From Candidatus Eisenbergiella merdavium (GTDB lineage Bacteria; Bacillota; Clostridia; Lachnospirales; Lachnospiraceae), in assembly GCA_019119595.1 (NCBI GenBank), contig DWWS01000062.1:1-62120 (forward strand): 62,120 nt of DNA, read 5' to 3'. A program made the position numbers and the translations under genes. This document shows positions 16,560 through 26,070 of the stretch, piece after piece (within the stretch, counting starts at the first letter, position 1; the number at the start of each line of letters is the position of its first letter). Below the pieces are notes generated by a model. That model made no database searches. It was not told the origin of the DNA and saw nothing but the letters and a program-made list of their open reading frames with translations.

Positions 16560-17945
16560 CTATTCCTTCCCATTCTTCTCTTCCTGCTCCTTTTTCCAGG
16601 CCCGGATGAGCTCCAGCTTTTCCTTTGTCTGCGCTTCCTTTCCCTGATCTGAAGGAAGGTAATACCTTTTTTCTCTGAGAGAATCGGGGAGGCACTGCAT
16701 GGCGGCCACCTTTTCCCTGGTGCTGTGGGCATAGACATAGCCCTCGCCGTAATGAAGCTCCTCCATCAGGCTGGTGGGGGCGTTGCGGATCTGAAGGGGA
16801 ACCGGCTCGGCAAGCATTTTTATCGCGTCCTCCTTACAGTCCTCATAGGCCTTATAAAGGGAATTGGATTTAGGCGCCATGGAAAGATAGACCACCGCAT
16901 GGGCCAGATTCACGTTGCATTCCGGCATTCCTATGAAATGGCAGGCCTGATACGCCGAAACAGCGACCGTCAGTGCATCGCTGTCCGCCATTCCCACATC
17001 CTCACTGGCAAAACGGATCAGACGCCTTGCCACATAAAGCGGATCCTCTCCAGCCTCCAGCATACGCGAAAGCCAGTAAACGGCCGCGTCCGGATCGGTG
17101 TTCCGCATGGATTTATGCAGCGCCGATATCAGGTTATAGTGCTCCTCTCCCTTTTTGTCATAAAGGAGAGAACGTCTGCTGGTGCACTGCTCCAGCGTTT
17201 CCTCCGTAATGCGGATGGTTCCGTCAGGAAGGATCTCCCCGTTCAAAACCATCATTTCCAGGGTGTTCAGCGCGGTTCTGGCATCCCCGTTCGAAAAAAC
17301 GACCGCCGCTTCCAGAATGGGATCCTTGATCTGGATCTTCTGTCCGCCGTACCCGGACTTCGCGTTTATGGCGTGCTTCAGAAGCTCTCTGATATCCTCT
17401 TCGGAAAGAGCCTGAAGGACGAACACCTTGCACCTGGACAAAAGAGCGGAATTGATCTCAAAGGAGGGATTTTCCGTGGTGGCTCCGATCAGAATGATGC
17501 TTCCCTTTTCCACAAAAGGGAGAAAGGCGTCCTGCTGCGCCTTATTGAAGCGGTGGATCTCATCCACGAAAACGATGGTTCTCCGCCCCGTCATTCTGGT
17601 CTGCTCCGCCTGCTGCATGACCTGACGGATTTCTTTGATCCCGCTCGTTACTGCGCTGAAGTCAATGAATTCCGCCCTGGTTTTGCGGGCGATAATGCGG
17701 GCGAGCGTGGTTTTTCCCACGCCGGGAGGCCCCCAGAAGATCATGGAGCAGATGCTGTCCTGATCGATCAGACGACGAAGCACCTTTCCCTCTCCCACCA
17801 GATGCTTCTGCCCCACAAATTCCTCAAGGCTTTCCGGGCGGAGCCTGCTCGCCAGCGGATCGGAGGCGGAAACGCTCCCCTCTCCCCAGCCGGAAGAGCC
17901 CGTGTCAAACAAAGACATCTGTTCCATTCCAAATATCATCTCCAA
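16560..17945 (-). CDS. rarA: Replication-associated recombination protein A, AAA+ ATPase
   Basis: A 461-residue MgsA/WRNIP1-family ATPase acting at stalled forks. The order is a leader with QMSLFD resembling a clamp- or SSB-contact motif, [13 protein letters not shown], Walker [10 protein letters not shown], Walker [20 protein letters not shown], sensor 1 [11 protein letters not shown], and the C-terminal tetramerisation domain ([19 protein letters not shown]). Length is normal. It is placed inside the rpmH-rsmG gene run, near the origin, between mnmE and a small membrane-protein gene. Confidence 0.95.
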   Translation of the reverse strand: MEMIFGMEQMSLFDTGSSGWGEGSVSASDPLASRLRPESLEEFVGQKHLVGEGKVLRRLIDQDSICSMIFWGPPGVGKTTLARIIARKTRAEFIDFSAVTSGIKEIRQVMQQAEQTRMTGRRTIVFVDEIHRFNKAQQDAFLPFVEKGSIILIGATTENPSFEINSALLSRCKVFVLQALSEEDIRELLKHAINAKSGYGGQKIQIKDPILEAAVVFSNGDARTALNTLEMMVLNGEILPDGTIRITEETLEQCTSRRSLLYDKKGEEHYNLISALHKSMRNTDPDAAVYWLSRMLEAGEDPLYVARRLIRFASEDVGMADSDALTVAVSAYQACHFIGMPECNVNLAHAVVYLSMAPKSNSLYKAYEDCKEDAIKMLAEPVPLQIRNAPTSLMEELHYGEGYVYAHSTREKVAAMQCLPDSLREKRYYLPSDQGKEAQTKEKLELIRAWKKEQEEKNGKE

Positions 17946-17994
17946 TCCATTCAGAAAGGCTGATGACAGAGCGCAGGATATACGGATCTGCCAT

Positions 17995-19380
17995 TTATTT
18001 TCCCATACAGAATTTGCTGAAAATCTCGTTCACCAGATCCTCTCCCACCTCTTCTCCGATGATCTCGCCTAAAGAAGCATAGGCGCTCATCAGATCGATG
18101 GAGAAAAAATCCTCCGGCATTCCGGCCTCCAGGCTCTTTTTCACCTCAAGAAGGCTGTCACGGGCTGCCATGAGAGCCTCCTTATGGCGCATACTGGTGA
18201 TGACCACTTCCTCATTGAAGCCGAGCTTTCCTTCAAAAAACAGCTCCGTAATAACCCTGCCGAATTCGTCCAGCCCCTGGTTCTCCTTCACGGATACGCG
18301 CACAACGGGCACGCCCTGGGGAAGCTTTTCTTTTAACTCCTCCTCGGAAAGGACTGTGGCAAGATCCGACTTGTTCAGAAGGGCGATACATTTTCTTCCC
18401 CGGATCAGCTTCAGAATGCGCTCGTCGCTTTCATCCAGAGGGACGGAGGAATCCGCCATATACAGAAGCAGATCCGCTTCCTTCGCGTACTGCTCCGCCT
18501 TCTCCACCCCCATCTGCTCCACAAGATCGGAGGTGGAACGGATCCCTGCCGTATCGATCACATTCAGGCTGATGCCGTTCAGGCTGACTGCCTCCTCCAG
18601 CGCATCCCTTGTGGTTCCGGCGATATCGGTCACAATGGCCCTCTCCCTGCCCGCAAGAAAATTCAGAAAGGAGGATTTTCCCGCGTTGGGCTTTCCCACA
18701 ATGACGGTACTGATTCCCTCCCGCAGCAGCCTTCCGTTCTCCGCAGATTCGATGAGCCTCCGGCATTCCGCAATAAGGCCGTCCACCTTTGCGGAAAGCT
18801 TCTCGGGGTAGCCTTCCGTACTGATGTGTTCCGGATCGTCCAGAGCGGATTCAATGAAGGCAAGCTCGGTGAGGATCTCCTGCCGGATTCCTCTGATCCG
18901 TTCCGAAACGGAGCCCTCCAGCTGGCTGAAGGAGGCCTTTCTGGCATAATCGTTGCGGGAGCGGATCAGATCCATCACCGCCTCCGCCTTCGCCAGATCG
19001 ATCCGGCCGTTCAGGAAGGCGCGCTTTGTAAATTCCCCCGGCTCGGCAAGCCTCGCTCCGTTTGCGAGCGCCGCCTCCAGGATCCGGCGCATGATGAGAA
19101 TGCCGCCGTGACAGTTGATCTCAACGGTATCTTCTCTCGTATAGGTTTTCGGCGCCCGCATGACCGATACCATGACCTCATCCAGAATCTCCTCACCATC
19201 CACGATAAAACCGTAATGAATGGTATGGCTGCCATAATCCTTCAGACTATGGCAGCCATTCTTAGACCTGTAGATGCGGTCACCGACCGGAATCGCCTCT
19301 TTCCCGCTGATGCGGATGATCCCGATGCCGGAATCGGAAAGCGCCGTTGCAATCGCTGCAATCGTCTCGGTCTGTTTCAT
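17995..19380 (-). CDS. mnmE: tRNA modification GTPase
   Basis: A 461-residue protein: N-terminal tetrahydrofolate-binding domain (ETIAAIATALSDSGIGIIRISG), helical domain, and an inserted G domain (G1 GKPNAGKSS, G2/G3 IAGTTRD and DTAGIR, G4 NKSD). It ends FCMGK, the conserved C-terminal Cys motif. It acts with MnmG on tRNA wobble uridines. The ORF extends to 19410, but ATG 19380 with GAGG six bases upstream gives the family N-terminus MKQTETIAA. Confidence 0.97.
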   Translation of the reverse strand: MKQTETIAAIATALSDSGIGIIRISGKEAIPVGDRIYRSKNGCHSLKDYGSHTIHYGFIVDGEEILDEVMVSVMRAPKTYTREDTVEINCHGGILIMRRILEAALANGARLAEPGEFTKRAFLNGRIDLAKAEAVMDLIRSRNDYARKASFSQLEGSVSERIRGIRQEILTELAFIESALDDPEHISTEGYPEKLSAKVDGLIAECRRLIESAENGRLLREGISTVIVGKPNAGKSSFLNFLAGRERAIVTDIAGTTRDALEEAVSLNGISLNVIDTAGIRSTSDLVEQMGVEKAEQYAKEADLLLYMADSSVPLDESDERILKLIRGRKCIALLNKSDLATVLSEEELKEKLPQGVPVVRVSVKENQGLDEFGRVITELFFEGKLGFNEEVVITSMRHKEALMAARDSLLEVKKSLEAGMPEDFFSIDLMSAYASLGEIIGEEVGEDLVNEIFSKFCMGK

Positions 19381-19443
19381 ATGAATCCTCATTTCGGAGC
19401 GTGTGGGCAATAAGCCGTCGGGCCTAATGCTTCACACTGATCT

Positions 19444-20067
19444 CTACTTTTTGAGCGTAACGACCACATGACGGAAGGGCTCGTCCCCCTCGCTGTGGGT
19501 CGTAACAAACTTATCGTTCTGAAGCGCGGAATGAATGATCCTTCTCTCGTAAGGATTCATCGGCTCAAGAGATACGCTTCTCTTCGTCCGCTTCACCTTA
19601 TAGGCAATGTTCTTCGCCAGATTCTCCAGGGTTTCCTTTCTTCTCTTACGGTAGTTTTCCGTGTCCACCTTCACGCGGATGTAATCGTCGCTGTCCCTGT
19701 TCACCACAAGGGAAACCAGATACTGAAGGGAATCCAGCGTCTGACCTCTCTTTCCGATCAGAACGCCCATATCGTCTCCCTTAAGATCAATATCCATTGC
19801 TTTTTCCGCTTCATCGAAGCTGACCTCCACGAGCACGGTCATATGCATGGCGGCGAAAACATCCTCCAGAAAAGCCTTTGCCTTATCGACCAGAGTTTCC
19901 TTCACTTTTGCTCTGATCTTAGCAGGCTTTGCGTTAAAGCCAAGAAAGCCGGAGGAACCCTCTTCGATCACCTCATATTCCAGCCTGTCGCTGGTAACAA
20001 GAAATTTCTGGCATGCCGCCGTAATGGCATCATCCACTGTTTTTGCAGTAAATTCCACGAATTCCAT
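19444..20067 (-). CDS. jag: RNA-binding protein Jag / KhpB (EloR)
   Basis: A 207-residue protein with an N-terminal Jag_N domain (EFTAKTVDDAITAACQ), a short linker, a type II KH domain with GVLIGKRGQTLDSLQYL, and a C-terminal R3H domain (LEPMNPYERRIIHSALQ). Homologues bind RNA and influence cell elongation and division. GGAGG lies five bases before ATG 20067, four codons after the longest possible start. It follows yidC, the usual order in Firmicutes. Confidence 0.95.
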   Translation of the reverse strand: MEFVEFTAKTVDDAITAACQKFLVTSDRLEYEVIEEGSSGFLGFNAKPAKIRAKVKETLVDKAKAFLEDVFAAMHMTVLVEVSFDEAEKAMDIDLKGDDMGVLIGKRGQTLDSLQYLVSLVVNRDSDDYIRVKVDTENYRKRRKETLENLAKNIAYKVKRTKRSVSLEPMNPYERRIIHSALQNDKFVTTHSEGDEPFRHVVVTLKK

Positions 20068-20143
20068 AATTTCCTCCAATCTGAATCCGTCACAGGCTGC
20101 GGCGGATTCAACCCCTTTTATCCCTTACAGCACAAATCCCTCT

Positions 20144-21529
20144 TTATTTTTTCTGTTCCGTTTTCTTCTTTTCCGGCTTATTGTTGTTCTCGTTATAAAT
20201 TCTGACCATATTCGCCTTCGCCGTGATGCTTCCGGGCTTTGGCGCCTTCTTGTTGTACATCTCCGTGGACTTTTTCATCGCCTCATCCCTCTCTTCCTGG
20301 GTCAGCGGCGGAGCGGAGGCTGCCTTCTGGGAGATGGTGCGCTTCGGCTTTGGCTGCTGAGGCTGCACGCTTTTTGTATTCATGCTCGCATACTGATTGA
20401 TGGTCTTTGGATCGATTCCCGCCTTCTCCATCCTCTTGATGCGCTTGTCCATCTTTTCCTTGGCCTTATCCTTGTTTTTCTCAATGAGCAGGTCAAGATC
20501 CATTTTGTCGATGTGCTTGTTCACGGCCACCTGCTGGATGCTTCTGACTACTGAGCTTGCCACCCAGTACAGGCCCACACCGGCAGGGAGGGAGAAACAG
20601 AATACCGCGGAAAAGATCGGCATGATCGTATTCATCATTTTCATGGAGGCCATCATGCTGTTCTGCTGGTCGTTTCCGGAAGTACTTGACGCCTGAGGCA
20701 TCAGCTTGACGTTGATCCACTGGGTCACGGCAGAAAGAACCGGAATGGCAAGAGCCGCGATGATCAGCAGGATACTTCCCTGGGCGATGGCGTTGGAAAA
20801 ATAATAGGAGGGCGAATCTCCAATATTCATTCCAAGAAAGTTATTATATTCCGCAAGCTTTGCCGTAGTGTTCTGAATATCTGCGGCAAGGCTGGGAAAT
20901 TTTTCCGCAAGGCTGGCCCACTCCGGTGTGGAGGCCTTGTTCAGGACATCGATATAAGCGTTCTGAATATAGGTAACATTTCCGGACGTATACTGGGCAT
21001 TGGTAAAACGATTGGCATACATGGCCGCGTTCTGAAAGCCCTGGATGAACTCCTGGCTTCCCTCCATGGAGACCAGCTTGTCTACCAGCGGGAAAAACGC
21101 GTCGCGAACCTGGCCGATGTATGCGGGGATCGCATAGATCACCCGGTACAGAGCGTACAGGATGGGGAGCTGGATCAGAAGCTGCACGCAGCTTCCCATG
21201 GGAGAAACCCCATATTTCGCATAGACGGCCTGCGTTTCATTCTGCATGGCCATCATGGAATCATTGTCCTTCCTGTCTTTATACTTTTTCTGGATCGCCT
21301 GCAGCTCGGGATTCATCTTGTTGCTCAGTTTGGAAAACTTCTGCTGCTTGATGGTCAGAGGGAGCATCAGCGAATAGACAACGATGGTAAAAATGATAAT
21401 GGCAAGACCGATGTTCGGAATCCCGATCAGATTCAGCAGATCGAAGATCCATTCCATGATCTGTCCCAGTACGACGGCAATCCATCCTATTACGGGCGTA
21501 CTGTCCTGCGTCAAAAGTATACCAGACAA
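20144..21529 (-). CDS. yidC: Membrane protein insertase YidC/SpoIIIJ
   Basis: A 461-residue insertase of the Oxa1 family. Transmembrane segments occur near residues 10-60 (LGLAIIIFTIVVYSLMLP), at the conserved GVSPMGSCVQLLIQLPILYALYRVI, around 240-265, and near 290-320, with cytoplasmic coiled hairpin IQKKYKDRKDNDSMMAMQNE. A long periplasmic-side loop (about 145-230) makes it larger than Bacillus SpoIIIJ. The C-terminus is basic (KKKTEQKK). There is no lipobox Cys. It uses a TTG start with GGAGG nine bases upstream. Confidence 0.95.
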   Translation of the reverse strand: MSGILLTQDSTPVIGWIAVVLGQIMEWIFDLLNLIGIPNIGLAIIIFTIVVYSLMLPLTIKQQKFSKLSNKMNPELQAIQKKYKDRKDNDSMMAMQNETQAVYAKYGVSPMGSCVQLLIQLPILYALYRVIYAIPAYIGQVRDAFFPLVDKLVSMEGSQEFIQGFQNAAMYANRFTNAQYTSGNVTYIQNAYIDVLNKASTPEWASLAEKFPSLAADIQNTTAKLAEYNNFLGMNIGDSPSYYFSNAIAQGSILLIIAALAIPVLSAVTQWINVKLMPQASSTSGNDQQNSMMASMKMMNTIMPIFSAVFCFSLPAGVGLYWVASSVVRSIQQVAVNKHIDKMDLDLLIEKNKDKAKEKMDKRIKRMEKAGIDPKTINQYASMNTKSVQPQQPKPKRTISQKAASAPPLTQEERDEAMKKSTEMYNKKAPKPGSITAKANMVRIYNENNNKPEKKKTEQKK

Positions 21530-21556
21530 AACCTAAATCCTCCTTCTTTCGCCTCC

Positions 21557-21766
21557 TCAGGGAACCGGGTCATAGCCTCCCCTGGAAAAGGGATTACATC
21601 TTAAGATCCTCCAAAGGGCCAGCAGTCCCCCCTTAAGCACTCCATATTTTTCCACAGCCTCAAGCCCGTACTCGCTGCATGTGGGAAAATAGGGACATTT
21701 CGTCCGTTTCATGGGAGAGATATATTTTCTGTAGCCCTTAATTAAAAATATAAGAAGAGTTTTCAT
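21557..21766 (-). CDS. yidD: Membrane protein insertion efficiency factor YidD
   Basis: 69 residues, starting [18 protein letters not shown], with the Cys-containing signature [19 protein letters not shown] and the ending [13 protein letters not shown]. This is the small peripheral membrane protein that assists YidC. The frame stays open upstream into rnpA, but the conserved N-terminus begins at 21766. It lies between rnpA and yidC as in most bacteria. Confidence 0.96.
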   Translation of the reverse strand: MKTLLIFLIKGYRKYISPMKRTKCPYFPTCSEYGLEAVEKYGVLKGGLLALWRILRCNPFSRGGYDPVP

Positions 21767-21812
21767 GCAAAAGTCTCCCTTCCATATAAAACCTCTTCTC
21801 CTGTCTGCACTC

Positions 21813-22172
21813 TCAATCCGATCCGGCTTTTCCGGATGCCTTAAGGATCCGGTGAAGCCTTCCCAAATGAAGCAGCGCGCTCTCGACCTCTCTGAAAGAA
21901 GCCGAAGCGGCATTCGATCTGGCCACGATCACGATATCCAAACCACTATTGAATACCTTTTCCTGCAACCGGTAGCCTTCACGAACCAGCCTTGTAACAT
22001 GATGCCTTACAACGCTGTTTCCAACCTTTTTGCTCACGGATATCCCAATCCTGTTCCTGCCGCTGTTATTTTCCAACACATACATGACAAACAGACGGTT
22101 GGCATGGGATCTGCCCTTTCGGTAAACAGTCCGGAAATCCTCATTCTTTTTCAAGCTCTCTGAAAATTCCAT
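21813..22172 (-). CDS. rnpA: Ribonuclease P protein component
   Basis: 119 residues, starting [20 protein letters not shown], followed by the [19 protein letters not shown] core and a C-terminal helix. It binds the RNase P RNA for tRNA 5' maturation. The usual RNR motif of the left-handed crossover region reads [10 protein letters not shown] here. The downstream ATG is chosen over an ORF opening at 22226 because it gives the family N-terminus. It follows rpmH. Confidence 0.96.
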   Translation of the reverse strand: MEFSESLKKNEDFRTVYRKGRSHANRLFVMYVLENNSGRNRIGISVSKKVGNSVVRHHVTRLVREGYRLQEKVFNSGLDIVIVARSNAASASFREVESALLHLGRLHRILKASGKAGSD

Positions 22173-22254
22173 ACTCAAAGGAACCCTTTTTTCACCGCGG
22201 CCTCCGGCGCTCTCTGCCGGGGCCAAAAAGAGAAAAAGGCCACATCACTGCGGC

Positions 22255-22389
22255 CTATGCGGACAATCTCTTTCTTCCCTTCGCTCTTCTTGCTGCCAGT
22301 ACCTTTCTTCCTCCCGGAGTACTCATTCTGGCTCTGAAGCCGTGGACTTTATTTCTCTGCCTGTTCTTAGGCTGAAATGTCATCTTCAT
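22255..22389 (-). CDS. rpmH: 50S ribosomal protein L34
   Basis: 44 residues, [18 protein letters not shown] at the N-terminus, then [20 protein letters not shown], ending RKRLSA. It is essentially a canonical L34, very basic. AAAGGAGG lies just upstream. It is first in the leftward operon, divergent from dnaA across oriC, with a strong promoter at 22450-22478. Confidence 0.98.
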   Translation of the reverse strand: MKMTFQPKNRQRNKVHGFRARMSTPGGRKVLAARRAKGRKRLSA

Positions 22390-22449
22390 GAAACTGCACC
22401 TCCTTTGCTCAAAACGCTCAAAAGTCTGTGTCGGAAAATATCATTTCAG

Positions 22450-22478
22450 ATTATATAGGAAGAAATCCCATCAGTCAA
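22450..22478 (-). promoter_or_regulatory. rpmH promoter
   Basis: TTGACT (22473-22478), a 17-base spacer and TATAAT (22450-22455), reading leftward. It is close to consensus, as expected for a ribosomal-protein operon. Confidence 0.85.
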
Positions 22479-22599
22479 GCAGAAAACCTCATTTTCAGCC
22501 AGAAAAAAAACGCTGAAAAAACCCGAAAAAAATCGTTGTTTTCACTAATACAACATATTGTTACTTATTTTTCATTTTATCTACAACATATTGCGGCTC

Positions 22600-22860
22600 C
22601 AAAATCATCCACAATTTGAAAACAAACCTGTCCACTGTCTCAAATCTTATCCACAATTTGTGCATAACTTGTGGATAAACTCTGCCTATCCACCCCCTTT
22701 TCCACAGAAAAGAGATTAAAACCCCGCTTTCTTCCGCATGTGTAAATGTTGATTCTATTTTTCCACTTATCCACATTTACACATTAAAATCCCCGTTTTT
22801 GTTGATAACCACACCTTATTTTCACAGCCTGTGGAAAAAACTTATCCCCAGAATTAACAT
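22600..22860. other. oriC: oriC, upstream DnaA-box cluster
   Basis: Perfect TTATCCACA boxes lie at 22647-22655 (+), 22670-22678 (-) and 22767-22775 (+). Near-matches include TGTGCATAA at 22659-22667 (-), TCATCCACA at 22605-22613, TGTTGATAA at 22800-22808 (-) and TTATCCCCA at 22842-22850. The cluster occupies the gene-free interval between rpmH and dnaA, in AT-rich DNA. It corresponds to the upstream half of a bipartite Firmicute origin. Confidence 0.92.
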
Positions 22861-22889
22861 TTGATATTTGCTGTCTTTTAGAGTAAGAT
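22861..22889 (+). promoter_or_regulatory. dnaA promoter
   Basis: TTGATA (22861-22866), a 17-base spacer and TAAGAT (22884-22889). It is immediately downstream of the DnaA-box cluster, so DnaA autoregulation is likely. Confidence 0.7.
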
Positions 22890-22939
22890 AAGGTAGACAT
22901 ATTTTCCACGTAAGGAAATACCCCACAGGAGGTTCAGGA

Positions 22940-24316
22940 ATGCAGACGATTGAGGATAAATGGGACGAGATCAAGGAAAATATCAGAAGGGAATATGATC
23001 TTTCCGACGTCTCCTTTCATACATGGGTAGAGCCGCTTCGTTATTTTGACGTCCAGGATGATACGGTGATCATTCTGATCCCGTCCGACCAGTCCCATGC
23101 ACTCAACTACATTTCTTCCAAATATAAGGACTTCTTTCACGTGATCATTTCCGAAATGATGGATCACGCCTATGAAGTCTCCTTTATATTGGAAAAAGAC
23201 GCGAAAAAGAGGGAGACTGCTCAGGAACAGGAGGAAGACCTGAAGGCTCCTTTTAATCCCGTCTACAATATTAATTATGAAAACGCGAACCTGAATCCCA
23301 AATATAAATTCGACACCTTTGTCGTGGGAAGCAACAATAAATTTGCCCATTCCGCCTCTCTCGCGGTCGCCGAATCGCCGGGCGAGGCCTACAATCCCCT
23401 CTATCTTTACGGAGGAGCAGGACTGGGAAAGACCCATCTGATGCACTCCATCGGACATTTTGTGCTGGAACGCAATCCCGACATGAAGGTAATCTATGTC
23501 ACCTCCGAGTCTTTCACCAACGAGGTCATCGATTCCATCCGCGGCGGAAACGCGGCGGCAATGACCAGCCTGCGGGACAAGTACCGCACGGTGGATGTGC
23601 TCATGATCGACGATATTCAATTTATAATAGGAAAAGAAAGTACACAGGAGGAATTTTTCCATACCTTCAATGTGCTGCACGGTGCCGGAAAACAGATCGT
23701 TCTGTCCTCCGATAAGCCGCCCAAGGAAATGGAAACCCTGGACGAACGCTTCCGCTCCCGTTTTGAATGGGGGCTGATCGCGGATATCCAGCCGCCGGAT
23801 TACGAGACCAGAATGGCGATCCTTCGGAAAAATGCGGAGAATTACGATAAAAAAATAGACGACTCCATCTTCCAGTACATTGCCACCAACATCAAATCAA
23901 ACATACGTGAGCTTGAGGGGGCCTTCAACCGGATCATCGCAAAATCCAAGATTGAAAACCAGCCGGAGATCACGCTGGAGCTGGCAGAGGACGCTTTAAA
24001 GGACATCATCAATCCCGACAGGACGAATAAAGTCACTCCGGAGCTGATCATCCGCATGGTGGCGGAGCATTATAGCGTTAATCCGGAGGACATTACCTCC
24101 AAAAAGAGGAACTCCGAATTTGTCCTTCCCAGACAGGTGGTCATGTACCTGTGCAGAGATCTGACAGAAACCTCGCTTACCAATATCGCAAAGCTCCTTG
24201 GCAAAAAGGATCATACCACGGTCCTTCACGGGATAAAAAAGATTGAGGAAGAGCTTTCTTCCAACGAAGAGCTGAAAAATAATATTGAGATCATTAAAAA
24301 GAAAATATGTGTATAA
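22940..24316 (+). CDS. dnaA: Chromosomal replication initiator DnaA
   Basis: 458 residues with the four DnaA domains: N-terminal DnaB-contact domain I (WDEIKENIRREYDLSDVSFHTWVEPL), a short acidic linker, AAA+ domain III (NPKYKFDTFVVGSNNKFAHSA; Walker A GGAGLGKTH; Walker B VLMIDDIQF), and domain IV with the DnaA signature LGKKDHTTVLHGIKKI. Length is normal. GGAGG lies seven bases before the ATG. DnaA boxes flank both ends of the gene. Confidence 0.98.
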   Translation: MQTIEDKWDEIKENIRREYDLSDVSFHTWVEPLRYFDVQDDTVIILIPSDQSHALNYISSKYKDFFHVIISEMMDHAYEVSFILEKDAKKRETAQEQEEDLKAPFNPVYNINYENANLNPKYKFDTFVVGSNNKFAHSASLAVAESPGEAYNPLYLYGGAGLGKTHLMHSIGHFVLERNPDMKVIYVTSESFTNEVIDSIRGGNAAAMTSLRDKYRTVDVLMIDDIQFIIGKESTQEEFFHTFNVLHGAGKQIVLSSDKPPKEMETLDERFRSRFEWGLIADIQPPDYETRMAILRKNAENYDKKIDDSIFQYIATNIKSNIRELEGAFNRIIAKSKIENQPEITLELAEDALKDIINPDRTNKVTPELIIRMVAEHYSVNPEDITSKKRNSEFVLPRQVVMYLCRDLTETSLTNIAKLLGKKDHTTVLHGIKKIEEELSSNEELKNNIEIIKKKICV

Positions 24317-24635
24317 CTTTGTTCATGAACGGTTGAAAAGCTGTTGAAACATTGGGGAAACCCTGTGAATGACCCAAAATGAAGCTCAAATGTGGAAAAC
24401 TGTCCCCAAAAAAGGGGTGTGGATTACCTCAGAATTAACCTCAGCCTGTCCGGCAGTTGTAAACAGGTTATCCTTTTCGCACTTCCAGAGCGCAGGCGGC
24501 TTCAGACCAGTTATCCACATATTAACAGCCCCTATTATTAATATTACGAAATATATATATTTATTTATAACATGGCGCGCCCGCGCCCGGCGCCGGAAGG
24601 CTGCCGAAACAATGTGAATTCACAGAAGGGAGTTT
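24317..24635. other. oriC: oriC, downstream part (dnaA-dnaN interval) with AT-rich unwinding candidate
   Basis: This is 319 bases without a credible gene. A perfect DnaA box TTATCCACA lies at 24511-24519, with TTATCCTTT at 24468 as a weak match. An almost pure A/T run follows (24530-24571, ending in ATATATATATTTATTTATAA), then abruptly a GC-rich patch (GGCGCGCCCGCGCCCGGCGCC). In Bacillus subtilis the melting element lies in this same interval, so this is the likely unwinding site. Confidence 0.75.
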
Positions 24636-25754
24636 ATGCACACCATGAAATTAATCTGTTCCAAAGGAAATCTGCTGAACGGGCTTCAGGTTGTCTCCAA
24701 GGCCGTCCCCAATAAAACCACCATGTCGATCCTGGAATGTATTCTGATCGATTCCACGGAGGGCCAGATCAAGCTGACCGCCAACGATATGGAGCTGGGA
24801 ATCGAGACCATCATCGAGGGAGAGATTGCCGAAAAGGGAATCATCGCCCTGGACGCCAAGATCTTTCTGGAGATCGTGCGGAAGCTTCCCGACAACGATA
24901 TTACCATTACGACGGATGCCAACTTCAAAACCACCATTACCTGTGAAAAGGCAAAATTCAACATCATCGGCAAATCCGGAGAGGATTTTTCCTATCTGCC
25001 CATGATCGAAAGAAACGATTCCATCCTTCTTTCCCAGTTTACTCTGAAAGAAGTAATCCGCCAGACCATTTTCTCCATTGCCGACAACGACAGCAACCGT
25101 CTGATGAGCGGCGAGCTGTTTGAGATCAACGGGGATACCATGCGTGTGGCTTCTCTGGACGGACACCGTATCTCCATCCGGAAAATCGAGCTGAAGGAAA
25201 GCTATCCTGCCAGAAAGGTAGTCGTTCCCGGAAAGACCCTGAACGAGATCAGCAAGATCCTGAGCGGTGACACGGATAAGGATGTGACCATCTTCTTCAC
25301 AGATAAGCATATTGTTTTTGAATTTGACAATACAACTGTAGTATCCAGATTGATCGAGGGAGAATATTTCAAGATCGACCAGATGCTCTCAAGCGATTAT
25401 GAAACCAAAGTTTCCATCAACAAAAAAGAATTGCTTAACTGTATTGACCGCGCTACTCTCCTCATCAAGGAAGGGGACAAAAAGCCCATCATCATAAGTA
25501 TTGCGGACGGATCGATGGAGCTCAAGATCAATTCCACAGTGGGAAGCATGGATGAGGAAATCGACATTGAAAAGCTGGGTAAGGATCTGATGATCGGCTT
25601 TAATCCCAGATTTCTCATTGACGCCCTCCGTGTGATCGACGATGAGACGATCACCATTTATCTTGTCAACCCCAAGGCTCCCTGTTTCATCCGGGATGAT
25701 GAAAACAGCTACATCTATCTGATCCTTCCGGTGAACTTTACGACGGTGGCGTAA
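24636..25754 (+). CDS. dnaN: DNA polymerase III beta subunit (sliding clamp)
   Basis: 372 residues, three repeats of the clamp fold. The N-terminus reads MKLICSKGNLLNGLQVVSKAVPNKTTMSILECI after a four-codon MHT extension, and the protein ends SYIYLILPVNFTT, the conserved hydrophobic-pocket strand. It tethers the replicase and repair factors to DNA. AAGGGAG is only three bases from ATG 24636 and twelve from ATG 24645, so the precise start is uncertain by three codons. Confidence 0.97.
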   Translation: MHTMKLICSKGNLLNGLQVVSKAVPNKTTMSILECILIDSTEGQIKLTANDMELGIETIIEGEIAEKGIIALDAKIFLEIVRKLPDNDITITTDANFKTTITCEKAKFNIIGKSGEDFSYLPMIERNDSILLSQFTLKEVIRQTIFSIADNDSNRLMSGELFEINGDTMRVASLDGHRISIRKIELKESYPARKVVVPGKTLNEISKILSGDTDKDVTIFFTDKHIVFEFDNTTVVSRLIEGEYFKIDQMLSSDYETKVSINKKELLNCIDRATLLIKEGDKKPIIISIADGSMELKINSTVGSMDEEIDIEKLGKDLMIGFNPRFLIDALRVIDDETITIYLVNPKAPCFIRDDENSYIYLILPVNFTTVA

Positions 25755-25848
25755 CCGGATCTGCTGAAGAAGCGCTGACCGCAGGATGGAAATGACAGGC
25801 GCTGTTTCCATGCGGTATCTCAACGCAACACTGCTGTATGGAGGAAAC

Positions 25849-26061
25849 ATGAGCGAAAAAAAATTTAAGATAAAAGACGACCATATCCGCCTGGGACAGG
25901 CTTTGAAGGCAGCCGGACTAGTGGAATCCGGCGTGGATGCCAAGTATGCCGTCCTGGACGGGCTGGTTAAAGTGAACGGAAGCGTGGAGCTCCAGAGAGG
26001 AAAAAAGCTGTTTCCGGGAGACTGCGTGGAATATCAGGGGGAAACTCTGAAAATCGAGTGA
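25849..26061 (+). CDS. yaaA: S4-domain RNA-binding protein (YaaA-like)
   Basis: 70 residues, a lone S4 domain: IRLGQALKAAGLVESGVDAKYAVLDGLVKVNG is the conserved helix pair with the KVNG loop, followed by a short beta strand (GKKLFPGDCVEY). It sits between dnaN and recF, the classic location of Bacillus yaaA. GGAGG lies four bases before ATG 25849; the longer frame from 25786 has no support. Molecular role is not established; RNA binding is inferred from the fold. Confidence 0.9.
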   Translation: MSEKKFKIKDDHIRLGQALKAAGLVESGVDAKYAVLDGLVKVNGSVELQRGKKLFPGDCVEYQGETLKIE

Positions 26062-26070
26062 GGGCTGCAA

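Noticed and set aside
24369..24617. An 82-codon frame between dnaA and dnaN
   Set aside because: No ribosome site, and it reads through the DnaA box and the AT-rich element of the origin.
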